DNA from: Pseudomonadota bacterium
Lineage (GTDB): Bacteria > Pseudomonadota > Alphaproteobacteria > Sphingomonadales > Sphingomonadaceae
NCBI GenBank assembly: GCA_023423775.1
Contig: JAFAEZ010000122.1
Location: 1 to 12,102 of the forward strand
DNA length: 12,102 bases
Direction of reading: 5' to 3'
The position numbers were made by a program, and so were the translations under genes. Positions 6,630 through 12,102 of this stretch are shown here, piece after piece; the stretch's first letter is position 1, and each line of letters starts with the position of its first letter. Under the pieces are notes generated by a model, which was not told the origin of the DNA, did not search any database, and saw only the letters and a program-made list of their open reading frames with translations.

Positions 6630-7972
6630 GCGACCTCCTGAGCGTAGGCATCAGCGGCCTCACCGCCTACCGCGCAGCGCTGACGGCGATCGGCGACAAT
6701 GTCGCCAACGCGGAGACGCCCGGTTACTCCCGGCGCACGGTCAGCCTGCGCGAAGCCGGCAATGCCGGCGGCGGCGGCGTGGGCATGGGCACATCCCTCC
6801 TGTTCTCCGGCGCTACGGCTCATTCGGTCGAGCGTATCTGGGACGATTTCCGCGCCGCCGATGCGCGGGTGTCCTCGGGTCTCGCCGGCCGTGCGCAGGT
6901 GCGCCAGCAGTGGCTGACCGCGGTCGAATCGGCGCTCGGCGACACCGGCCACGACGTCGGCACCCTGGTCGGCAAATTCTACAATGCGGCGGTCAACCTG
7001 TCCGTCAATCCTGGCGACCGGCTCGGCCGGGCGTCGGTGCTCTCCGCGCTGGAAGAAGCCGCCGGTGCGATGCGCGGCACGGCCAATGCGCTGTCCAAGG
7101 TGGCCGCGGGAATCTCGCGCGCCGCCCAGCTCGAGGTCGACGCGACCAACGGCGACATAGCCAAGCTGTCCGAGATCAATCTGGCGCTGCTCGCGGCCGA
7201 ACCGGGCCGCAGCTCCCATGCCGCATTGCAGGACCAGCGCGACCGCCTGATCGATTCCATCTCGGCCCGGATCGACGTCACCGCCGATATCGCCGACAAT
7301 GGAACAGTCACCCTCACCCTCGCCAGCGACGCCGGCACCAAGCTGCTGGACCTCAACCGTCGCAGCCTGCTCGTCGTCGTGCCGGCCGCTGACGGACGAC
7401 TGTCGATGCAGCTCAGCTCGGGCGGCACGATCGTCCCGCTTGCACCGGGCGCCGGCACCCTTTCGGGCTTGATCGACGTCGCAGCCTCCACCGCCGACAA
7501 AAGGGCGACGCTCGATGGTCTCGCCTCCAATTTCGCCGCCGATGTGAATGACTGGCAGGCCGCAGGCCTCAATCCGGCGGGCAATCCAGGCGCCGCCCTT
7601 CTCGCCATCGCCGGCGGCGCAGCGGGCATTCGCGTGACGACCACCGACCCGGCGGCGATCGCCGCGGCTTCGGCGACGGCGGACAATGGCAATTTGCTCG
7701 ATCTTCCCGCGATGCGCGGCGTCGACGGCGCGGAATCGCGCTGGGCCGCGCTCGTCGCCGGCCAGGCCCAGGCTCTCGCCGCCGCCAAGTCGGAAGCTAA
7801 CGCCGCCACGACGCGCCGCGACAACAGCCTTGCCTCCCGCGACGAGATCATCGGCATCGACCTCGATCGCGAGGCCGCCGATCTGCTGCGATACCAGCAG
7901 GCCTACGGCGCGGCGGCCAGAATCATCCAGACGGCGCGCGACACGCTCCAGTCCATTCTCGACCTGTTCTAA
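6626..7972 (+). CDS. flgK: FlgK, first hook-filament junction protein (HAP1)
   Basis: A 448-residue junction protein, about 100 residues shorter than Salmonella FlgK, with the reduction in the central variable region. FlgK replaces the FlgD cap and adapts the hook to the filament. Residues 24-36 read DNVANAETPGYSR, the FlgK form of the axial N-terminal motif. The region LVGKFYNAAVNLSVNPGDRL and the segment HAALQDQRDRLIDSISARID are typical of FlgK. The C-terminus, DREAADLLRYQQAYGAAARI onward, is the D0 helix. The ribosome site GGGGAGGAG (6610-6618, 7-base spacer) is the strongest in the operon, which may raise expression over flgJ, whose stop overlaps this start. Confidence 0.95.
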   Translation: MSDLLSVGISGLTAYRAALTAIGDNVANAETPGYSRRTVSLREAGNAGGGGVGMGTSLLFSGATAHSVERIWDDFRAADARVSSGLAGRAQVRQQWLTAVESALGDTGHDVGTLVGKFYNAAVNLSVNPGDRLGRASVLSALEEAAGAMRGTANALSKVAAGISRAAQLEVDATNGDIAKLSEINLALLAAEPGRSSHAALQDQRDRLIDSISARIDVTADIADNGTVTLTLASDAGTKLLDLNRRSLLVVVPAADGRLSMQLSSGGTIVPLAPGAGTLSGLIDVAASTADKRATLDGLASNFAADVNDWQAAGLNPAGNPGAALLAIAGGAAGIRVTTTDPAAIAAASATADNGNLLDLPAMRGVDGAESRWAALVAGQAQALAAAKSEANAATTRRDNSLASRDEIIGIDLDREAADLLRYQQAYGAAARIIQTARDTLQSILDLF

Positions 7973-7984
7973 AGGACACGGCCC

Positions 7985-8842
7985 ATGATCACCGGCACCC
8001 GCTACCGTCTCGCCGTCGAGATCGCCCGCCAGACCAAGCTGTCGGGCGAGATTGCCCGCGTCCAGGCCGAGATCTCGACCGGCAAGAAGATCCTTGCACC
8101 TTCCGACGATCCCACGGCATCGGCGACGATATCCGAGCTCGCTCGCCGCCAGGCCGAGGGAGCCGCGTGGATGCGCAACCTCGACACCGCGGCGATCTTC
8201 GCCAGCCGTGCCGACACCGCGCTCACTGCGGTCGCCAACCGGGTCACGCGCGCCAACGAGCTGATTGTCGCGGCCCGCTCGGGGACCTTGTCGCCGGAAA
8301 ACCGATCGACGCTCGCCGCGGAGCTGCGCGGGATCGCGGCCGATATGGCCACGCTTGCCGACACGCGCGACCAGAACGGCAATCCCCTGTTCCGCAGCGG
8401 AGCACCGCTGGAGATTCCGGTCCATTCGGCAGGTTCGATTGCGCCGGTCGCGTCGCGCGAGGCGATCTTCGGATCGGTCTCGACCGCCGCGGGCTTTCGC
8501 GATCTCACCGCGATCATGACCGATGCGGCAGATGCGATCGAGGAGCCGGACGACGCGTTGCGCAGCGCGGCGACCGGCGTCGCCATGGACGAGATTGCCG
8601 CCGCAGTCTCCCATGTGGCGGCCGCCCGCGGCGATCAGGGCGTTCGCGCCAACCGGATCGACGAACTGCTCGAGCGCTTCAAGCTCTCCGAAACCAGCCT
8701 CGACGAGCAGCGCGGTTCCCTGGAGGGCATCGACCTGGTCGAGGCCATGGCGCGCCTGCAGGGGCGCCAGCTCGGCCTCCAGGCGTCGCAGGCGGTGTTC
8801 GCGCGGGTCAACCAGGGCACCCTGTTCGATCTCCTGCGCTGA
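7985..8842 (+). CDS. flgL: FlgL, second hook-filament junction protein (HAP3)
   Basis: A 285-residue flagellin-related protein linking FlgK to the filament; enteric FlgL is about 317. The N-terminal half is helical, with QAEISTGKKILAPSDDPTAS (27-46), the flagellin/FlgL D1 signature. DQNGNPLFRSG matches the segment that usually reads NGxYLFxG. The C-terminus, ending LGLQASQAVFARVNQGTLFD followed by LLR, is the D0 helix, where flagellins end similarly. Position directly after flgK and the lack of an abundant-flagellin leader favour FlgL over flagellin. AAAGGA (7971-7976) overlaps the flgK stop with an 8-base spacer. Last gene of the sigma-54 operon; hairpins follow. Confidence 0.93.
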   Translation: MITGTRYRLAVEIARQTKLSGEIARVQAEISTGKKILAPSDDPTASATISELARRQAEGAAWMRNLDTAAIFASRADTALTAVANRVTRANELIVAARSGTLSPENRSTLAAELRGIAADMATLADTRDQNGNPLFRSGAPLEIPVHSAGSIAPVASREAIFGSVSTAAGFRDLTAIMTDAADAIEEPDDALRSAATGVAMDEIAAAVSHVAAARGDQGVRANRIDELLERFKLSETSLDEQRGSLEGIDLVEAMARLQGRQLGLQASQAVFARVNQGTLFDLLR

Positions 8843-8843
8843 T

Positions 8844-8870
8844 CGCCCCTGGGGCGAACTTTCGTTCGCC
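8844..8870 (+). terminator. Overlapping hairpins after flgL, possible terminator
   Basis: One base after the flgL stop the sequence has CGCCCC-T-GGGGCG (8844-8856) and then a perfect 7-bp stem with a 4-base loop, GGCGAAC-TTTC-GTTCGCC (8853-8870). The two share GGCG, so only one can form at a time. There is no T-run afterwards, so termination would be weak or factor-dependent. The site separates the flgB-L unit from the motAB promoter. Confidence 0.45.
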
Positions 8871-8876
8871 GAGGCT

Positions 8877-8903
8877 TAAAGATCAGCCGCTTACTGCCGT
8901 TAC
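8877..8903 (+). promoter_or_regulatory. Sigma-28 (FliA)-type promoter of motAB
   Basis: TAAA (8877-8880), 15 bases, then GCCGTTAC (8896-8903). The sigma-28 consensus is TAAAGTTT-N11-GCCGATAA; here TAAAG is kept, the spacing is exact, and the second element matches 6 of 8. Expected transcription start is near 8910, giving a motA leader of about 48 bases. motAB is a known late, FliA-dependent operon in enterics, which fits. It lies between the flgL hairpin and motA, the only sizeable gap in the cluster. Confidence 0.6.
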
Positions 8904-8916
8904 TCCAGAGGAATGC

Positions 8917-8950
8917 GAGGCCTTCTGCCTCCGCGGAGTTTGGCGGAGTT
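8917..8950 (+). other. Structured leader of motA with duplicated ribosome-site sequence
   Basis: The leader contains a small stem GAGGC-CTTCT-GCCTC (8917-8931), an overlapping 10-base palindrome CTCCGCGGAG (8929-8938), and GCGGAGTT twice, 10 bases apart (8933-8940 and 8943-8950). The second copy holds the GGAG (8945-8948) that sits 9 bases before the motA ATG. The first copy could pair upstream and does not fit as the ribosome site. A regulatory role is only a possibility. Confidence 0.3.
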
Positions 8951-8957
8951 CTGTCCA

Positions 8958-9821
8958 ATGTATGCAGCCATCGGCGTCGCCGTTCTGCTGATCATGGTAT
9001 TCGGCGGGTTCGTCATCACCGGCGGCAACCTCACCCCGGTGCTGCACGCGGTGCCGCACGAGATGATGATCATCGGCGGCGCGGCGGTCGGCGCGACGAT
9101 CGCCGGCAATTCGCTGAAGGACCTGAAGGCTTTGGGCGGCGCGTTCGTCAAGGTGTTCAAGGGACCGCGCTACAAGAAGCAGGATTTCCTCGACACGATC
9201 TTCCTCGTCTCCAAATTGATGAAGATGCTGCGCACCGAAGGCCCGGTCGCGGTCGAGCCGCATATCGAGGAGCCCGCCACCAGCCCGATCTTCGCCGAAT
9301 ATCCGAACCTCCTCAAGGACCGGACCCTGGTCCACCTGATCTGCGACACGCTGCGCCTGGTCGTGATCTCGTCGGGCACGCTCAATCCGCACGCGGTCGA
9401 GGACGTGATGGACAATGCGCTCAAAACGCACCACCACGAGACGCTGAAACCAGCCCAGAACCTGCAGACTTTGGCCGACGCCTTGCCGGCGCTCGGCATC
9501 GTCGCGGCGGTGCTCGGCGTGGTGAAGACGATGGGCTCGATCGACCAGCCGCCCGCCATCCTCGGCGCGATGATTGGTTCGGCGCTGGTCGGCACCTTCC
9601 TCGGCGTGTTGCTCGCCTACGGCATCGTCGGCCCGTTCGCGAGCCGCGCCAAGCATGTGATCGAGGAGGACGCCGCGATCTACCACGTCGTCAAGCAGAT
9701 CATCGTCGCCTCGCTGCACGGCCATCCGCTGCCGCTGGTGATCGAGGCGGCGCGCTCGGGCATCTCGCACGGCAGCCAGCCCGCCTTCGCCGATGTCTTC
9801 GACGGCATGCGGGGACGCTAG
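8958..9821 (+). CDS. motA: MotA, proton-channel stator subunit
   Basis: A 287-residue inner-membrane protein of the E. coli MotA type. With MotB it forms the proton-driven stator. Four membrane segments are visible: about 3-22, 34-51, 174-192 and 203-224. The conserved prolines corresponding to E. coli P173 and P222 are P177 (DALPALGIVAAVLGVV) and P226 (LLAYGIVGPFA). In the cytoplasmic loop R92 and E100 line up with E. coli R90 and E98, the charges that contact FliG. The frame is open from 8913, but the ATG at 8958 is preferred because it gives the normal start MYAAIG and follows GGAG (8945-8948). The motB ATG follows the TAG stop immediately. Confidence 0.96.
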   Translation: MYAAIGVAVLLIMVFGGFVITGGNLTPVLHAVPHEMMIIGGAAVGATIAGNSLKDLKALGGAFVKVFKGPRYKKQDFLDTIFLVSKLMKMLRTEGPVAVEPHIEEPATSPIFAEYPNLLKDRTLVHLICDTLRLVVISSGTLNPHAVEDVMDNALKTHHHETLKPAQNLQTLADALPALGIVAAVLGVVKTMGSIDQPPAILGAMIGSALVGTFLGVLLAYGIVGPFASRAKHVIEEDAAIYHVVKQIIVASLHGHPLPLVIEAARSGISHGSQPAFADVFDGMRGR

Positions 9822-10736
9822 ATGGCCGCTTCCCCCGGGCGCGGGCGCAACGAGCCCGAGCCGACGCCGATCATCGTCAAGAAGATCATCGCCGAGGCGC
9901 ATGACGCGCATCATGGCGGCCAGTGGAAGGTCGCCTATGCCGATTTCGTGACGGCGATGATGGCCTTCTTCATGCTGATGTGGCTGCTCAGCATCACCGA
10001 CCAGCAGAAGCGCCAGGGTCTCGCCGAATATTTCACCCCGACCCCGCTCGAGATGAAGCGCGACAGCGCCGGCGCCAACGGCATTCTCGGCGGGGATTCG
10101 ATCCATTCGGATCAGAATTTCCCGAGCAAGGCGACGACCAGTGCGACGATGGCGATCACCCTGCCCGACGCACCCACCGACCTGCGCGACGAGGGCGAGC
10201 GCCGGCGCGACCGCGCCCGCTTCGAGCAATTGCGCCGCACGCTCGACGACAAGATGGGTCGTTCGCCCGAGCTGCGCGACCTCAAGTCGCATGTCCGCTT
10301 CACCGAGACGCTCGAAGGCCTGCGCATCGACCTCGTCGACGACGCCGATTTCTCGATGTTCCACATCGGTACCGACCGGCTCCTACCGCCGGCGCTGAAG
10401 CTGGTGCGCGAGGTCGCGACCGTAATCGGCACCCTGCCCAATGCCGTCGTCGTGCGCGGCCATACCGACGGCCTCGCCTATTCCAAGGGGCAGGTGATGA
10501 ACAACTGGCTGCTCTCGACGGCGCGTGCGGAGGCGACGCGGTCCGCGCTGGCGGGTGCCGGGATCGCGGCCGCCCGCTTCGCGCGCATCGAGGGAGTCGC
10601 TGACCGCGAGCCGTTCGCACGCGACAATCCGCTCGACCCGCGCAACCGCCGCATGTCGATCACCCTGGCCTGGACGAAGGCCGATGGCGGGCCGCCGAGG
10701 ATCCCCGGCAACAAGGCCGCGGGGCCGAAAAGCTGA
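9822..10736 (+). CDS. motB: MotB, peptidoglycan-anchored stator subunit
   Basis: A 304-residue protein, near the family length of 308. A short cytoplasmic tail is followed by one membrane helix (about 37-57) starting WKVAYADFVTAMMAFFMLMW. D41 is the proton-carrying aspartate equivalent to E. coli D32. The plug-like segment follows at about 58-70. The periplasmic OmpA-like domain (about 160-285) has GHTD at 213-216, NNWLLSTARA (227-236) and NPLDPRNRRMSI (270-281), the peptidoglycan-binding motifs. GGGGA (9811-9815) inside the motA end is the ribosome site; stop and start touch (TAGATG), so the pair is coupled. Nothing in the membrane helix suggests a sodium-driven PomB; proton use is inferred. 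Confidence 0.97.
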   Translation: MAASPGRGRNEPEPTPIIVKKIIAEAHDAHHGGQWKVAYADFVTAMMAFFMLMWLLSITDQQKRQGLAEYFTPTPLEMKRDSAGANGILGGDSIHSDQNFPSKATTSATMAITLPDAPTDLRDEGERRRDRARFEQLRRTLDDKMGRSPELRDLKSHVRFTETLEGLRIDLVDDADFSMFHIGTDRLLPPALKLVREVATVIGTLPNAVVVRGHTDGLAYSKGQVMNNWLLSTARAEATRSALAGAGIAAARFARIEGVADREPFARDNPLDPRNRRMSITLAWTKADGGPPRIPGNKAAGPKS

Positions 10737-10750
10737 ACGCTGGCGGTCGC

Positions 10751-10772
10751 GCCGCGCGCGGCCTATAGCCGC
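10751..10772 (+). other. GC-rich palindromes between motB and the oxidoreductase gene
   Basis: The 65-base gap 10737-10801 contains a 12-base perfect palindrome GCCGCGCGCGGC (10751-10762), overlapping a 5-bp stem with a CTATA loop, GCGGC-CTATA-GCCGC (10758-10772). There is no T-run. TATAGC at 10764-10769 could act as a -10 element for the following gene, but no convincing -35 lies 16-18 bases upstream. It may end motAB transcription, start the next gene, or both. Confidence 0.25.
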
Positions 10773-10801
10773 CCCACCGAGTTTCGAGGGGAGGGACGAG
10801 C

Positions 10802-11944
10802 GTGCACGGAGCGGATTTCCTGGTGGTGGGCGGCGGCGTCGCCGGACTGTCGGCGGCGGCGCGGCTCGCCGCCCACGGTCGCGTCGCAGTGATCGAGGCC
10901 GAGGAAGCGCTTGGCTATCATTCCTCCGGACGCAGCGTCACTTTCTCTCATTACGGCATCGGCAACGCCACCGTGCGCGGCCTCACGCAGCACAGCCGCG
11001 ACTTCTTCCTGGCCCCGCCGGAGGGCGACGCTCTGCCCCTCTCCCGCCAGGCCTCCGCCTTGTTCTTCGCCACCGAGGAGATGCTCGACACGCTCGATAA
11101 GCTCGAGGCCGACATGGCCCGCTTCACCGACGCGCTCGAATGGGCCGACGAAGCGCGGATGAAGAGTCTATTTCCGCCGCTCAAGGTCGGCGCCGGCGCG
11201 GCGGTAAAAGGGGTGTTCGATCCGAGCGGCCTGAAGCTCGATGCCGATGCTTTGCTGCAGCATTATGCGCGCGCCGTTCGCGCCCAGGGCGGCACGATCC
11301 ACACCGGACAGCGGCTCGCATCTGTCGCTCGTAACGGTGATGCGTGGACGGTAGCCGCCGAGAGCGGCGAAGCCTGGAGCGCGCCGATCCTGATCGATGC
11401 CGCCGGCGCCTGGGCCGACCAGGTCGCGCGTCTCGCCGGCGTCCGCCCGCTCGGACTGCAGCCCAAGCGGCGGACGATCATCGCAGTCGAGCCGCCGGCC
11501 GGCGCCGATATCGGCCAATGGCCGTTCCTCAAGACCGTAACCGACGATTTCTACATGATGCCCGAAGCTGGCACCCTGCTTGCCTCGCCGGTCGACGAGA
11601 TCGACAGCGATCCCTGCGATGCATGGCCCGAGGAATATGACCTCGCCGTCGCTGCCGCCAAGGTCGAGCATTATACCGAGTTCAGCATTCGCCGCATTGG
11701 CCACAGCTGGGCGGGGCTGCGCTCGTTCGTGGCGGACCGCGTACCCACCGCCGGCTTCGCCGCGGACGCGCCTGGCTTCTTCTGGCTCGCCGGTCAGGGC
11801 GGCTACGGGCTCCAGACCGCGCCGGCCATGGCCGAAATCGTTGAGAGCTTGGTGACCGGTGCCGAATGGCCGGCTAAACTCGCCGAGCTGGGCGTCACGG
11901 CGGACAAAATCCTGCCGGCGCGCCTGTTCGCGGAAACCAATTGA
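10802..11944 (+). CDS. FAD-dependent D-amino-acid dehydrogenase-like oxidoreductase (DadA/DauA type)
   Basis: A 380-residue flavoenzyme of the DAO fold. The N-terminal FAD-binding motif is GGGVAG at 10-15 with E32 as the ribose-binding acid. The GYHSSGRS segment (38-45), VRPLGLQPKRR (214-224), SWAGLRSFVAD (302-312) and GQGGYGLQT (331-339) closely match D-arginine dehydrogenase DauA of Pseudomonas as I remember it. By that comparison the carboxylate-binding residues are kept (R224, Y251, R307 for DauA R222, Y249, R305). DauA's H48, Y53 and E87, which shape the cationic side-chain pocket, are F48, I53 and a small residue near 85-86. Substrate is therefore unknown; oxidation of a D-amino or related amine acid is likely. 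The start is GTG after GAGGGGAGGGA (10786-10796). No signal peptide. It does not belong to the flagellar system; it is the next gene in the same direction. Confidence 0.85.
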   Translation: MHGADFLVVGGGVAGLSAAARLAAHGRVAVIEAEEALGYHSSGRSVTFSHYGIGNATVRGLTQHSRDFFLAPPEGDALPLSRQASALFFATEEMLDTLDKLEADMARFTDALEWADEARMKSLFPPLKVGAGAAVKGVFDPSGLKLDADALLQHYARAVRAQGGTIHTGQRLASVARNGDAWTVAAESGEAWSAPILIDAAGAWADQVARLAGVRPLGLQPKRRTIIAVEPPAGADIGQWPFLKTVTDDFYMMPEAGTLLASPVDEIDSDPCDAWPEEYDLAVAAAKVEHYTEFSIRRIGHSWAGLRSFVADRVPTAGFAADAPGFFWLAGQGGYGLQTAPAMAEIVESLVTGAEWPAKLAELGVTADKILPARLFAETN

Positions 11945-11945
11945 T

Positions 11946-12101
11946 TCAGCTTGTGTTCGGAAGAGGAAATGCAAAGGCCCGCCATGCGTCCACGCCCCCG
12001 CCATCCGATCCTTCGTTGATGTTCACCGAGGACAGGTCTGTCGTCACGATCGGGGAGCCCGCCGGGCCGATGGCGCCGCCGCCGCTGGCCGAGGCGCCGC
12101 C
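11946..12101 (-). CDS. Hypothetical protein, C-terminal end only
   Basis: A minus-strand frame enters from the right edge and stops with TGA at 11948-11946, one base from the stop of the convergent oxidoreductase gene. The 51 visible residues are rich in G and S, then read IVTTDLSSVNINEGSDGGG and end AFAFPLPNTS. I do not recognise the family. Third-position G/C is high in the upstream part, but a + strand frame from an ATG at 12019 shares the same third positions and is equally open to the edge. The + strand alternative has no ribosome site, so the minus reading is preferred weakly. Confidence 0.35.
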   Translation of the reverse strand, partial: GGASASGGGAIGPAGSPIVTTDLSSVNINEGSDGGGVDAWRAFAFPLPNTS

Positions 12102-12102
12102 G

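Noticed and set aside
6239..8614. Very long open frame on the minus strand opposite flgJ, flgK and flgL.
   Set aside because: It is a by-product of high GC at third codon positions on the + strand; its translation is low-complexity (R, G, A, D) and the + strand genes are certain.
8913..8957. A 15-codon N-terminal extension of motA.
   Set aside because: It lies over the structured leader and right after the sigma-28-like promoter, lacks family similarity, and the ATG at 8958 gives the standard MotA N-terminus with GGAG upstream.
11568..11584. Sigma-54-like sequence CTGGCACC-CTGC-TTGCC on the + strand inside the oxidoreductase gene.
   Set aside because: The GG/GC spacing is right, but the bases are ordinary codons for an AGTLLA segment common in this enzyme family and no suitable gene starts downstream within the window.

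Overview
The window is a high-GC stretch holding most of a flagellar gene cluster, read almost entirely on the + strand. Gene order is flgB-C-D-E-F-G-H-I-J-K-L, then motA-motB, with the 5' end of flgA divergent at the left edge. The rod-hook order is the one known from gamma-proteobacteria. The sequence details (rod-binding-only FlgJ, short FlgK and FlgL, strong C/G bias at third codon positions, flgA divergent from flgB, E. coli-type MotA) point to an alpha-proteobacterium, most likely Sphingomonadales. That placement is an inference; no rRNA or other marker gene is present.

Layout: 1-135 is the start of flgA (minus). The 185-base gap 136-320 carries two back-to-back sigma-54 (-24/-12) promoters with near-perfect consensus, one for flgA and one for flgB. 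321-8842 is one tightly packed unit, flgBCDEFGHIJKL, with gaps of 3 to 18 bases or short stop/start overlaps. 8843-8957 holds a hairpin after flgL, a sigma-28-like promoter and a structured motA leader. 8958-10736 is motAB. 10802-11944 is an unrelated FAD-dependent amine/amino-acid oxidoreductase of the DadA/DauA type. 11945-12102 holds the probable 3' end of an unrecognised minus-strand gene.

The genes together build the proximal rod (FlgB, C, F), distal rod (FlgG), hook cap and hook (FlgD, FlgE), L and P rings (FlgH, FlgI, with FlgA as P-ring chaperone), rod-assembly factor (FlgJ), hook-filament junction (FlgK, FlgL) and the proton-driven stator (MotA, MotB). None of the exported axial proteins contains a cysteine. 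The promoter types suggest a hierarchy: structural genes under sigma-54, stator genes under sigma-28.

I found no CRISPR array, tRNA, rRNA, insertion sequence or defence system. The coding content is ordinary flagellar biology. The points worth a second look are the regulatory architecture and the altered substrate pocket of the oxidoreductase.
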